A stretch of 64,000 nt of DNA from Macrophomina tecta (GCA_024180945.1 JAKSGN010000038.1:2046001-2110000), one strand, 5' to 3'. Counted from the first letter of the stretch, positions 46,201-58,258 are shown. The notes: generated by a model from the letters alone, not told the origin. Numbers and translations: made by a program.

Positions 46201-48217
46201 TCAGGCCAAGATACAGGCCAACCCCGCAGATAGCAGAGAAAGGATCAAGCTCCTGGGCCATTGAGTCAAAAAACAAAACCAAAAGAATGAAAGGTCGAAG
46301 GGAGGTTCAACTTACCACTGCGGAGCCAGGAAGCTACCCGCTGACGGTGTGCTAGACGGACTTGCCGGTCCAGAGCCGTTCGTCGAGGAGGCCTGCGTCA
46401 CTGCCCACTCCCTCAGCCACCAGTCAAGAAGCAGTATCTGCAACACTTACCGAAGTTCCTGCTCGTGTCTCCGCTCTCCGGAAGAAGACCCTGCGCAACA
46501 GCGCTCCCAGGCGGCGCATACCCGTCCACATTCGTGACCGCGGCCGCAATCTGTATCCAGAAGTCACAGATCGGCTGCGAGTTCTGCGGATCCTTGATCA
46601 AGTCGATAGAAAAAAGGTCCACATCCAGGACGTTGCCAAACTCGGAAGTACTATTATCCACCTGCGGCCAGTCCGGGATGGAAGGGACACTGCTGTTGCG
46701 CTTGAAGGTGTTCGGATCACCCGCGCGCGCCAAGGAGGTCAGAAGACTGCGGTAGCCGTCGACAAACGCCGCCGTCGCGTTTGGGCCGATCAGCGAGGGG
46801 AAGAAGAAGGACGGCAGCACATCCGCCCCATGCGTGCCCGGCGGCGCCGAGTACTGCAGATTCCACACCTTGGTCCGGGGCGCGAGCGCGTCCGCCAGAT
46901 ACCTGATGTTGCAGACGAAGCGATTGCCGGCCAGCATATCCCGCAGCCTGTCGCTCTCCGCCGCATACGTCGCATTGCCCGACGCCACGGCCGGATACTG
47001 CCTCGCGATGAGCTGGGGCACGCCGTCCACGGGGAAGTAGTACTCGACGTAGCGACCAAAGTCCTCGTCCGTCCGCACCCGCCGGTCCACAAACGGCGAC
47101 GCCTCGTCCCGCACGTGCGACAGCACCACGCTCTCCAGCCGCTGCCAGAAACGCCCCGCCCGCAGCTCCAGCGGCGCCATCTGCCGCACGAACCCGCCGT
47201 CCGCGGTGGGCTGGTACGCGCTGCGCTCCGCGTACGGCGTGCGCGCGCCCTCGTCGTTCGCCGTCTGCAGCGCCGCCGCGCTCGCGCTCCGCAGGCACTC
47301 GACCCCGCGCCCGGCGCAGCCCGCCGCGGCCGAGAAGTTGCGGAACTGCTGCTCCGCGGCGCCTGCACGGTCCCAGCGGAAGTCGAACGCCGGGCTCTGC
47401 AGGATCGCGCGGCGGAACAGCGGGTCTTGCGCCCCGCCGAACGCGGTGATGTGGTGCAGGATCGAGCCCGCGCCAGCCGACTCGCCGAAGGCGGTGACGC
47501 TGCGCGGGTCGCCGCCGAGCAGGGCGGCGTAGGTCGCCGTCCAGTTGAGCGCGGCGCGCTGGTCCCAGAATCCGGCGTTGGGCAGGCCGTCGCGCTCCAT
47601 GGAGGCGCCGGCCAGGAAGCCGTAGGCGCCAAGGCGGTAGTTGGAGGCGATGTAGATGAGCGTGTTGTTGGCCGTTTGCAGCAGCGGCCCGCCGCCGTAC
47701 AGGTCCTTGCTGCCGTAGACGTAGCCGCCGCCGTGGAACCAGTGGAGGACGGGAAGCGGCGAGGTGGTGTTGGAGCGGAGGGCGGCTCCGGGGACGTAGG
47801 CATCGAGGTAGAGGCAGTCTTCGGAAGAGGGCCCGGAGATGCCTTGGATGTTGTCCGGGTCACCGATGCCGGTCTGGATGCAGCTGGGGCCGTGGGAGCC
47901 GTCGATTAGTGAGGTGTTGGTAAGAGGCGGCTGCGGCTCCCGCCAGCGCAGGCTGCCGGTGGGAGGGGCAGCGAAGGGGATGTTCTTGAAGGTGTATAAC
48001 TGCTCTTGTGATCAGCTGAGGACAAAACATTGCCAGCGGCAGGGCGGCGTACATCGTTGATGGCATCGTATGTCTTCGCCTGGACACGGGCATACGGGAG
48101 TGTGAGGATGGGTAGGGAGTCTGAGGCAGAGGTGTTCACAGACACGCCCACCGCAGCTGACGCGCTGTGGAACGTGAAAAAGGCGATGGTGAGACCGGCG
48201 AACGAAGGGCGCAGCAT
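46201..48217 (-). CDS. Secreted type-B carboxylesterase, probably GPI-anchored
   Basis: Hydrolyses carboxylic esters outside the cell. Four exons: 48217-48053, 47999-46451, 46400-46316 and 46252-46201; 616 aa. Signal peptide about 1-21 (FHSASA-AV). Motifs are FKNIPFAAPPTG, SSEDCLYLD, the oxyanion HWFHGGGY, the nucleophile elbow GESAGAGS (Ser229), an acid probably in RDEAS (Glu354) and His446 in GTHGADV. After the catalytic domain comes a Ser/Thr/Pro linker (NGSGPASPSSTPSAGS) and, if the last intron is spliced, a hydrophobic end ILSLLSAGLACILA, typical of a GPI signal. If that intron is retained the protein stops at APQW without the hydrophobic tail. Divergent from the CE5-like gene. Confidence 0.9.
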
Positions 48218-49183
48218 CACTTCCCTACGAGTCGTCAGGCAGGTAGTTGGTGGGAAAGGTGGCGCGCAGAAACGCTCTCGAGACACTTCATGGTGAAAAG
48301 GCTCGTGCGTACGGTTTGTGGTTGAGCCTGGTCATTGCATTGTTTTAAAGTTCCCGTACGATGCCGCCCGGTCAGCTCGAGCTACGTCATTGGTGCCAGG
48401 CACGACATGCGGGGTTGACCCCTGTCGTCACGGCAGGTAAGAGCAATGACCATTGGCGACATTGGACCTCTTTGCTGGCTGGTTTGTACCGGTTGCCGAT
48501 TCGATAAAGTGAAAAGACCCGACGCCGAATGCGGGAACTCGTGTGCATAACCTCTGCAAAGTGAGAATCGGAGCTCATATGCTGATCCCAACCCGCGTCC
48601 GAACCAGAACTCCCCCGGCCGCCAAACAACAAGACAAGCATTGCCCAAATCAGGACTGCGAGGCTTGATCACAGCAAGCAGAAGCTGCGCAAGATTTCCT
48701 TCCAGCCAACAATGTACAATTATCCCCCCTTTCGTACATCCATCTCCGAAGCCACACTCGCCTTGTGAAGCACGCGCTTTGTCCCTTCGCCTCGCTCCAC
48801 CAATCCGCGCCGACACTATTTTGCCACCACCAACGCGCTGACGGAAGCACAACGAGAAATTCCCAACTGCGATTCAGAGTGACTTGCCTCAAAGAAAGCC
48901 TCAATTCTCTTCTCGTCATCCTTAGCACTACGACGGGGTATATCGCAAAAAAAAAAAAAAAAATAAAAAGAAGGAAGGCTTACACCGTACCACCACCTTC
49001 CCCCGTTCCTAGCAGTGCAAAACGAGGAGACAAAAAAGAAAAATCCAGCAAACGCCACTGCGCTCAGCTCCTGCCTACGCGCCATCTATAAAACCGTCTT
49101 TTCTACAGGTCTCTGCACACTCCATCGCAGGACAAAGTGGACAACAAGAAAAGCAAGAAAAACGCTGCGCCACCACAAAAAAG
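48218..49183. other. Divergent promoter region
   Basis: Shared upstream region of the carboxylesterase (-) and the CE5-like gene (+). It contains an A tract near 48949-48963. No coding region seen. Confidence 0.6.
49085..49095 (+). promoter_or_regulatory. TATA box of the CE5-like gene
   Basis: TCTATAAAACC lies about 90 bp before the start codon at 49184. Confidence 0.5.
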
Positions 49184-50097
49184 ATGCATTCCTTCCTTTT
49201 CCTTACCATTCCCCTCCTCCCCCACCTCATCTACGCGCTCAAGCCCCTCTCAACCCATGAACCCCCCTGTGCCGAAGGCCTGCATATCATTGCCGCCCGC
49301 GACACCGACGAGTCGTCTTCCCCAGGCACCGGCATGCTCGGGCCACTCGTACGAAGAACCCCATGCATCTCTCATGCAAGAAAAGAAGCAAGCTAAAAAA
49401 AAAAACTGCTCACCGGCAGATTACCAACATAACGACCAACGTCACGGGTTCCGACTTCCTTGCGCTGTCCTATCCGGCCACAAACTCCTCCATATCCGTC
49501 ACGAGCGGCATCGACGCGCTGCTCGCCGCGCTCAACGCATCGGCGACCGACTGCCCGACAAGCAAGATCGCGCTGATGGGCTACGGGCAAGGGGCGCAGG
49601 TGGTCGGGGACGCGTTGTGCGGGAGTGGCCGGCCAGCGCTGGGCAAGACGTTGAGTGACAAGAGTGAGTCGCGCAACAAATGCCCCCAAAGATAGAGATA
49701 AATTATTTTCCGTTTGCTGACTCACATATCTGTATCCCCCACAGTCACAGCCATAGTACTGATGGGGGATCCAGGGCACATAGCGGGGCAGCCGTGGAAC
49801 GTGGGGAGCGCGAGGCACAATGGTGTGAGTATTCTTCCGCGACTACCCAATTTGTTGCGTTTCGCTCGCCGAGTAAAGGGGTATTTTGCTGACAGATAGA
49901 ATGCGCAGGTTGTATCGAGCAGAGATGTCGAACACTGCAAGAGATACACGAACCAGACGCGGTCGTACTGCGACGCGAACGACTACGTGTGCGATAGCGG
50001 AAAGGACGTGATCGTGCACCAGAGATATATCCGCAAGTACGGGAAGAGTGCAACCGAATTCGTGATCGGGAAGGCGAGTGTGGCAGGTGTGGCGTGA
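49184..50097 (+). CDS. Cutinase/acetylxylan-esterase-like (CE5) protein lacking the nucleophile Ser
   Basis: Secreted alpha/beta-hydrolase of the CE5 fold. Four exons: 49184-49348, 49420-49663, 49745-49824 and 49909-50097; 225 aa. Signal peptide about 1-19. The mature start CAEGLHIIAARDTDE and the end ATEFVIGK are typical. The nucleophile elbow, normally GYSQG, is GYGQG (Gly111, codon GGG), so the attacking serine is missing. The acid (Asp188 in ANDYVCDSG) and the His (His200 in VHQRY) of the triad are kept, as are the cysteines. It is therefore predicted inactive as a normal serine esterase unless another residue substitutes. The last intron could instead end at 49899, adding three residues. 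Convergent with the DUF3431 gene, only 43 bp between stop codons. Confidence 0.85.
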
Positions 50098-50140
50098 GGA
50101 CGTTGTGTATTTGATCAAGGGGTGTATCGTGTACTTCCAT

Positions 50141-52489
50141 TCAGGTAGCAAGCGTCGAGTTGTTCCCACTCCGGAATGAGTCGGCGGGGTCCAGGCATTG
50201 ACAGTCGGAAATATCACCTCCTCTTCTCGTGCGGCTGAGCAGAGTCGGACACCTCCAAGCAATCTCTTCTGTCGAGCACTGCATCACAACGGACCAGAGT
50301 CTCTCCATTGTGTAGCCGAACCGCGGCGCGTTTAGGGAATCCTTCCGGCCTTGCAGATACGGCTCTTTGTGTGCCCAGCTGTTAGGATCGGTCATTGATT
50401 CCTTCAGCTCTTCGTAAAGCTCGCGGTCTATGGCACGGATGCGCTTCGCTGACGCGATGAACTGTCCCTTGTAGGACAGAAGGATGTTCTTGCAGCTTTC
50501 GCCGTCGACCCGCTTGCAGACATCGTTGAGAAGAGCTTCTTCCTCATGCCAGTTCCACCGGTCGCCGCAGTTTCCAGTATCGCACGAATGTCCACTGAAT
50601 CCCAGGCTCAGCATACCGGTGTTAGGCGCATAATAGTCCTTCACACGGTTGAAAAACTCTCGGGGATTGTGCACGTCAGCCTGAACGAAAAGAGTTTGCC
50701 TCGCCAGTGAATCCCAATGAAGCAGAATATGCTCGAGGTACGTCTCGCCTTCGCGACCGAAGTTCGGCAACTTGATAACCTTGAATGCGTTGGTTGCGTT
50801 GCCGAGCTCGGCGAGGTCGGACGACTCTATATCCTCATCCTTGGTGTATAGGAAAAGCCTGGGCGAAGATTCTGCGATCGTCGGAATAGCTGACAGTTCT
50901 TCCATGATGGATTTGATGGATTCCACCGGCTCCTTGTACATGCTGATGACGACGTCGAAGTCGTGAGCTGGTTGGTATGCGAGGTCGAGCTGAGGAATAG
51001 GCTCCGAAATATCTGATACCGACACGCTGGCAAAATTGCACGCCAAGAATCCGATCCAGGTTAGGGCTATTACAGAGTAGGCAGCAATAGACAGCACCGA
51101 AGGAGTGCCGATCCTGCTCATCCACCTGTCGTACTCATCATCAACCTCCTCTCCGGCGAGCAACCCCTGTGCCGGGCTGCTCTCGTCATCATCCAAGGCA
51201 ACCGAGCCAAGAGAGACATGGGTAGGACGGGGTTGTTCGAGGTCGAACAGGGATGCGTGAAACATCCAACGGCTATCGCCTTCAGAATATTGGGGCGCAT
51301 TGAGTATGCAGACCACTGCCAGGCACAATGCGCCTGCCTGTAGCGCCGTAGCGTAAGATCTCATGGTCAGATAAGAGGATGCAAATCCGACAATAGCAGC
51401 GAGTCCAAAGGTGGCCGATACTTGAGCGACCAACACACGCTCCCTCCTCGTCTCAGGGGGAAAGTGAACTTGGATGTTGAGTGGCAGAATGAAAGAATTG
51501 CCGAGAAGGATGGCCGCCAATGTAGATGCAACATTGAGGCCAAGAAGCATTGGGTCTACGTCAAGGATGCCTTCGGCAGCACGCAACGTGTCCTTCTTGA
51601 CGCACCAGACAAGAGTAATGAAAAGCGACACGGTTGCTGTGGTAATCAGGGACGGCGAGCGGCGGCGGTAGGCGCAAAGATCCACCAGAGAAGGACGGAA
51701 GGGTTGGGAAAGCGCCATGCCCAACCCGGTAAATAGCATGGCTAGTAGCGCGCAGACGATGCCCTGAGGGGTCAATCGGTACTCATCGTAGAGAAGGACC
51801 ACGCAGCAAGCGGCATGAACGATGATTTCGCCGAACTTGAGCCAGAGGGAAGGATGACGAACTGAGACCAAGCTCCAGATGTCGCAGAAAAGGTAGGCGA
51901 ACGCGGGCATCAGGGCCAACGTTGAGAGATTTGTCCAGTGAAGGATGGCCTGCGTCGACAATGGAAGGGCGGCAGCCACGCAGACGGCTGTCGGAAGGCC
52001 GTGATACCATCGTCCATCGGGGTCTGATTCACCGGTGTACTCAATAGGTGCGTGGAACCATCTCGGTGTTTGATAACGGGCTTTGACCGCTGAAGCGAGC
52101 CTATGGCTGACAAGGAAAGTGGACAGGACGAAGAGATTAATGAGAAGTAGGTGAAGAGCTATACGCGTCAGTAGGACAATGGGCACATCGCAGACGACGC
52201 CTTACGGAAATCTGGAGATAGAAATTAGGCACGGACTGAACACGGGCTTGCGAAGAAGGCTTACGGTAATTGAGCTCAATCAATAGATACCTGCTGGAAA
52301 GAATTGACAAAGACGCGGAGAGAGTCCAAAGACTGGCGAGATCAGCATCGCACCGCAATATGGGGAGACATGGAGAGAGTACCTGGCCGCCATGAGGCCG
52401 TGCGATGGTCGAGTGAAATCGGGATTCCCCCTGTGATACATCTCGTCCCTGGATACAAAAGAAACAAGATGGTTGAGGAGGAGAGCCAT
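50141..52489 (-). CDS. Multi-pass membrane protein with C-terminal DUF3431 domain
   Basis: Function unknown; DUF3431 is related to glycosyltransferase-like folds in fungi. Three exons: 52489-52383, 52332-52265 and 52158-50141; 730 aa. The N-terminal half has roughly nine hydrophobic segments (for example LALMPAFAYLFCDIW, IVCALLAMLFTGLGMAL, AGALCLAVVCIL), then an acidic loop, one more segment (SVIALTWIGFLACNFASV), and the DUF3431 domain from about residue 430. That domain shows DFDVVISMYKEP, LPNFGREGETYLEHIL, FVQADVHNP and the usual ending FGYTMERLW. The start was chosen at MALLLNHLVSF by splicing two short exons in frame. Intron 2 (107 bp) can also be read as two introns around a 6-nt exon without changing frame. 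The N-terminal exons are less certain than the rest. Confidence 0.83.
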
Positions 52490-54607
52490 CTTGAGTGCAC
52501 CTCGAGACGGAAGGTTGGCACGATGTAGAGGTTCAGTGAAGAGAAGACTCGGCAGGCGCGAAGGCAGCCAACGGCGGGCCCACATATCAAGGGGTGCGGC
52601 AAGCGTCACCTGGGACTCCGCAATTCACAGATCCTTTGACCCACTGGGAAGAGTGTTGGTCATCTCAGTAGCAGGGCTGAGCAGGCGGTCAGAGCCAACA
52701 GGCAGGTGCCGATCGGGTCTCAGAGCGTCAGGGTTGCAGATCATGTATACGTAGAAGGTAGGCTCCGGGACTCGTCCAAGCGCCTACCTGGCAATCCATA
52801 ACGGGCAAGAAAGTGCTGACCGCAGTCTCGTTTGGCGCTCTGTCGCGTCATGCAGGGAGCCGCTTCAATATGGAAACATATCACATACGGGGTTGGGGGG
52901 AGGCTGTACTCGCGCCATATTAAGCGCAACGAACCAACGGCGACGGTGTGGCAGCATTTTCAGCCGCCCACGGGAAACAGGCAAGTTCGACAGCAAACAG
53001 CTGGCGTGGCCTTGCCGCGACAGCTGCGACAGACGATGCAGACAGTCATGTCGGCGTGCCCTTGGCTGATGCAATTGTTGGCGAGGGCAACGCGGAGCTG
53101 AAGGGCACACCCCTGCCCCTTTAGCCGTGCTCGTGAGTGAATTGCGGAGACGTACGACTCAGAAAGGCGCGCTTAAAGAGACGACCCGACGAAGCAGGAC
53201 TCCACGTGGACAGGCGACGCGGGAGGTGGAGCGGAGCGCATGGCGCGGCGGTCGGCATGCAGGCGATGCGCGACGCATGGCTGGCTCTCGTTGGTGCAGG
53301 CAGGAGAGTAAGACAGCGGGCGCGACAGACTGGAAACCTCAGGCGGGTGGGCGTGCGCGTAAGGACCTCATACTTTGATTATGCTGGAAGGCTGTGGCCC
53401 CGAAAATGGGGCGCTGCGAGGTCCAGTCCCTGTTGTTTTGCGGGTCGGCGACGGGGAAGAGCAGTTCGGGCCGTGGGAGGCTGGCGGCCGGGGGGGCAGC
53501 AGAGGGCAGCAATACCGAGGTCAAGCTTTGACTTGGGGCAGCGCACACGCGTGAGGGGGGGCTGTGCCGTGTTGGATGCAAGGCAACCAACTCCGATCGC
53601 TGCGAGAATTTTTGGTGTTGAAGAACGTTGACCCGCGCCGATGGCCGCAAGCAGCCTAGCGGCGTATTGCGATGGCCGCTGTCACCTTAAGATCACCGCC
53701 TGCCTCTGCCTCATCCAGCTCGCCTCGCCCAAATCTGCCTTGCGCCTGCCGGCCACTCGCTTCTCCCGCTCATCTCGCGCAGCACCGGCCACCTGCCATT
53801 GGCTGGCCCCTACTCCGAGCGAACCCCACTCCACTCCACCCTTCCACCCGTCCTTCCTTCCTTCCTCCCTTCCTTCCATCCAGTCATCAGGCGCTCCTCT
53901 CCACCTTCGCGACCTCCCTTCAACATCCCCATACCGCACTTGAATCGTGCAGATACTGCCGCCCTGGGCAGGTCCTCGCGACGAATTTGGCCTACGCTGC
54001 GTCTGCTCTGAAACTCCAGTCCGATGTATCCATTGCCTAGCCGCCCAACCAGACGTGTCCCGAGCGAATTGCCGCAACCCGGTCTGCGCGCTTGGGAAGA
54101 TCCGGCAGGCGCCTTTTGAACATCTTCTGCATTTCCGGCCCATGCGTTGTGCAACCGCAAAGCCTCCTTACGTTGGACTCGAAGACTGCACGGACGCGGA
54201 ATGGACAGTAATACACCTGAGGCGATGCAAAATCCTCTGCACGGCCATGCAATCCCGAGAAAAGTCTACTATCATCATCACCGCTCGAGTCATCTCCACC
54301 CTCTGAGCCCCGTAGATGGCTGATTCACGTCAAGTAGCCACGCATCTCGGTCTTCTGGAAGGCACTACTACTTGCTTGCCCTTAAGCAGTGCCGGACCTT
54401 GCCAGCATCACTGTGTTTTGCCCTATTGTCCCTTGCTGATTGCCCCAACATTGCGTTTCTGGAACCCTCTTACTGGGCCCTTGTGCAATCGGGATGCTAT
54501 AAGCTGGTCGTTTTCGTCGCTCGTATCTGCACTGCCAGAGACCCACTCCAAAGCAAGTGGTGCGGTAGACCATCCTTTCTCACCTGACTCCATTTCGACC
54601 GCACCCC
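52490..54607. other. Intergenic region
   Basis: About 2.1 kb between divergent genes. It includes a CCTT microsatellite (53849-53878). GC-rich frames at 53127-53950 are not recognised. The right end is the leader of the BTB gene. Confidence 0.5.
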
Positions 54608-55615
54608 ATGAGTGAATCCAACAGGGCCGAGACGTTAAAACTGGGCAAGCCATTCCATTTTAGTTCCGATCAGGGACACATTGATCGTTCAGATGTCGAC
54701 TCGGCGTCCGAAGGTATCCCAGCTCAGGAACTTGCCGCCCCGCGCAAGACTGCTGCGAGAAGGCCACAATCGTTACTGTCCGATGTATCAACAAGCCCGC
54801 CCGGCGACGCTGCGCGAAGACCCACCAACACGAGCGATCAGAAACATGTCTCACGGCGACACCGGCGGGCTCAATCTACCGTGCCGTTCCATCATTCCGG
54901 CACTCACCCTGCTCAAGCCACTACTACGAGCCAAATCTCGCCTCCTGACGGGCTACTGACGCTCAATGTGGGTGGCAAGGCGTTTCTCACCGCCCGTGAC
55001 ACCTTGATGAAGAGCGCCTATTTCAGAGATTTACTTGGTGGTCAGTCTGAGAATGGCAGGCGGCTTGACGCCAGCCCCTTCATCGACGCAAACGCTTGCC
55101 TATTCGAAGACATCCTGCAGTACATGAGACGCGGCATCCTTCCCGTCTACTGGGATCGGCAGAAGGGGCACGATCATCCTCGATACGCGGCACTCCTGGT
55201 GGAGGCGCGGTACTTCCGACTTGACGCGCTCGTCTCTTGGCTCAAGGAGAAACGCTATCTGCAGGTGGTCAAGCAACACATCGACGCCAGGATATACCAG
55301 GGCCATGCCGGTCTAGACATCGGAGCCGGAGCTGACGTGGGAGTGTTACATGCCCACTGTTTCCAGCGCTCCATGAAGAAGCTGGAGGCTCGCAGGGTCT
55401 ACGCGTGCCCCCGAGGTATTGATGTGCATGTTCGGCCAGGTGACTGCGGTAAACGATGCAAAAGCGTCAGAGGACAGGCACCACCACAGTATGTTGAGAA
55501 GCCCGCAACTCTACCAACCGGTGAACCACGCTATGTCGAGACAGTTGTGTACGACATGCTCATCATCTCGAACACTATCACGTTCGACAACTCAATCTGC
55601 CTCACGGAAAACTGA
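54608..55615 (+). CDS. BTB/POZ (T1, KCTD-like) domain protein
   Basis: Probable oligomerising adaptor, for example for Cullin-3 ubiquitin ligases; the partner is unknown. Single exon as read, 335 aa. Residues 1-110 are disordered and Ser/Thr/Arg-rich (RRHRRAQSTVPFHH). The T1-type BTB fold starts at LLTLNVGGKAFLTARDTL, followed by SAYFRDLLGG, FEDILQYMRRGILPVYW and YAALLVEARYFRLDALVSWL, ending near residue 225. The C-terminal 110 residues (CPRGIDVHVRPGDCG, YVETVVYDMLIISNTITF) have no clear family and could contain an unrecognised intron. Convergent with the rhamnogalacturonan lyase, 138 bp between ends. Confidence 0.82.
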   Translation: MSESNRAETLKLGKPFHFSSDQGHIDRSDVDSASEGIPAQELAAPRKTAARRPQSLLSDVSTSPPGDAARRPTNTSDQKHVSRRHRRAQSTVPFHHSGTHPAQATTTSQISPPDGLLTLNVGGKAFLTARDTLMKSAYFRDLLGGQSENGRRLDASPFIDANACLFEDILQYMRRGILPVYWDRQKGHDHPRYAALLVEARYFRLDALVSWLKEKRYLQVVKQHIDARIYQGHAGLDIGAGADVGVLHAHCFQRSMKKLEARRVYACPRGIDVHVRPGDCGKRCKSVRGQAPPQYVEKPATLPTGEPRYVETVVYDMLIISNTITFDNSICLTEN

Positions 55616-55753
55616 TATTGCTGTTGAACATGGCATGGAAAAGAGCATCAGGAGGGGATCGGTGGAATGACAGGCACGACAAGTGGGGTGAGAAAGGTTG
55701 CAATACAATGAAGTATTTTCCATTCTAGCCATGCCTCCTGTCCAACAAACCCT

Positions 55754-57611
55754 CTATGCCCACTCCAAGATAATACTGTCCCACAGGAAACCCCGCCACA
55801 ACGTGCTGGCAGTGACATTGAAAGTAACCGTGTTCTTCCCCTCTTTCAGCACACTTCCTCCATCAAACTCGAACTCAAACAGATGCCACTCTCCTGCCAC
55901 CGTCGCACTGCGGTACAAACACGGATCACTCGGAATCCGCCCGCTCGTCAAATTGCCCACCTGCGTCTCGCCATTCACCAGAATCACCGCGCTCGTCCCC
56001 TGCGAATAGCCCGCCAACGACACGGTCAAAATGGCCGACCGCCCCGCCTGCACCTCATCGACCTCGAACGCGATATCCCATGCGCCCAGCGCGCTCTGCC
56101 CAAAGCACCAATCCTCATCTGCACTCTCTCCGATAGTAAACGTCAAATCCGCCGGGCACTCGCTCACCAGCCCATGATGGTACTGCGGCTCGCCGCTGAA
56201 CCTGAACCCGGTCGACTTGCGATCGAAGTCGCCGACCTGGAAGACGCGCTGCCGCCCCTCATGCAACTGCCACTCAAACTCACCCAGATCGAGCGCCGCC
56301 GCATCACGCTTGCGCGCTGCCGCCGACGCAGCCGCAGACACCACGACCCCGTTCTGCAGCAGGCTCGTCGACACGTCCGCCAGCGCCCCGCCATCCGCCC
56401 ACGCCTGCAGCCCATACGTGCCCGCCAGCACATCCACAAACTCGAACGCGCCATTCTCATCTGCGTAGGTCGTGTAGTAGTAATTGCTGCCCATGTCCAG
56501 CGCCGTCTTGTTCGGCGCGTCGTCGCCGAGGAACACGGCCGCGCCGCTCGCGGGGCGGCCGTCGCTCAGAACGACCCTTCCCACCACCTTGGGCGCGCGG
56601 GCTTGGTACCAAGCGTTCTCGAACCAGGCGTACGGCCACGCAGCGAACTCCTGCGCGGCGCGTGCCGCGGCGTCGGACTGCGAGCCGTCGTTGAGGTACC
56701 ACAGCCAGGGGCCCCAGGTCTTGCCGGGGGCGAAGGCGTCCGAGGACGAGGCTTGGAAGTGCGTGCCGTGGATCATGTTGAGCTGCACGGCGTCGCCGGT
56801 CTGCGATTCGCGGTGGATCATGAGTTCCTGCTTGAGGTGGTTGCCGTTGTAGTAGTCTTTGCCGGGGTTCTGCGCCGGGGGGGGGGGGGGAAATTTTCAG
56901 TAAGTCAAAGCAATCTCCTGGGGGAGAGAAGAGGGTGACGACGCACGATATACCAGCTCCCAAACTCGTCGCCGTACACGCCATAGTAATCCTGCTCCCG
57001 CACGAACGCGCTCCAGTCGTACTTGGTCAGGAAGGTGCCGTCGGCGCGCTGCCACGTCTCGTCCTGCACCTTCGTCGCGGCGGCGTACTCGGACAGCGGC
57101 GGTAGCTCGCCATCGCGCGCCGTTGTGCGGCCGTTGGGGAAGGAGGTGTTGTCGAGCCGCCAGAGCGTGCGGAACTCGCCCAGCACCGGCAGCGCCCGGT
57201 TTACGAAGTACTGGTACGCGCCGACAAGGTCGGCGTAGATGACCCAATGGAAGTCACCCTCGGCCGCCGTGAAGGCCACGTCGATGTAATCGGGCGTGCG
57301 GTGCACGACGGACGCGTTGAGCCAGGCGAGGTCGTTGGCGGCGCCGTCTGGCAGTCGTCTCGTTAGTGTGAGCACTGATGGGGAGGGAGGGGAGAAGACG
57401 CACTGTAGCTGACATAATGGCCCCAGGCGTCGCCAACCAGGTCTTTTCCCTTGTGGTACAGCTTCGTGCCATACTTGTAGTTTTGCGTCAGATTCCAGTG
57501 GTCGTTGCCGATGATCCACGTGCTGCCGTTGAGCTGCTTGAAAAACGGGCCCGTGGCAACGCTGGTCTGCGCCAGGAGCGAAGTGGCTGCGAGGACTGCG
57601 CTGCGCAACAT
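55754..57611 (-). CDS. Rhamnogalacturonan lyase (polysaccharide lyase family 4)
   Basis: Cleaves the rhamnose-galacturonate backbone of pectin by beta-elimination; secreted. Three exons: 57611-57404, 57347-56947 and 56869-55754; 574 aa. Signal peptide about 1-20. The catalytic beta-sandwich contains DYIDVAFTAAEGDFHWVIYA and TFLTKYDW (Lys178, a likely counterpart of the catalytic Lys), and the His candidates lie in NMIHGTHFQ (His237/His240). It is followed by a fibronectin-III-like domain (VVGRVVLSDGRPASGAAVFL) and a C-terminal carbohydrate-binding jelly roll ending LWRGFLWDSIILEWA. Domain order matches PL4 enzymes. Intron 2 has a polypyrimidine tract containing an uninterrupted run of about 14 C on the coding strand just before the acceptor. 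Confidence 0.93.
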
Positions 57612-58258
57612 CTTGAATGACCCGCTCTCTCTTTGTGCAGAATTTGCTCGAGGCAAAAGAGTGAGCAGAAAGAAGGGTCAAGCGCTGCAGGCCATCTCTC
57701 AACATCCCGTCCTTCGAGTGTTTCACATCTTTTTGTACCTGCAGCGCAGAGGGTAAACAAGCGCAGCGCCACAACAGCCTCGCCGTTTACCCACCTAATC
57801 GCGGCTTTACGCACCTATTTTCATTCTTTCCCCGCAATCGCAGCTCTTTACCCCAGATTGGAGATGTAGCAGGGTGCTTCCCCGGCCTTGGCTGCGCCAC
57901 GTTTCGGGTCAAAGAGCAGCGAATACGCAACCGAAGCGTGCCGCCATTCGCGGAAAATGATGCTGTGGTCCCCCTTCCGCCGAGCAGACAATATTCGATA
58001 CCAATGCTGTCAAAGCGCAATAGGAGTGCTGATGCTTTGACGCGCGGGTGACCGACTCGCTTGGGTTCCCCCGAGGCTATTGGAACTGCGTTATTGCCGG
58101 ATGAGGAAGGTCGGACCTCCGGGATCCGGGGTTTCGGTGCTGGTATAGCGGAGTCTCTCGTCTCTATTCCGGGATCCTGGCCAGATGCATGACATCGTCG
58201 AGTCATTGCCGTTCACCACTACGGGAAAGCCCTTTCGTCCGCGCTGCTCACTTTCCCC
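57612..58258. other. Intergenic region
   Basis: Promoter of the lyase and 3' flank of the glutathione-synthetase-like gene. No gene seen. Confidence 0.6.

Noticed and set aside
46362..47909. 515-codon frame antisense to the carboxylesterase
   Set aside because: The sense strand has a full esterase with catalytic motifs; this frame is Arg/Ala-rich shadow.
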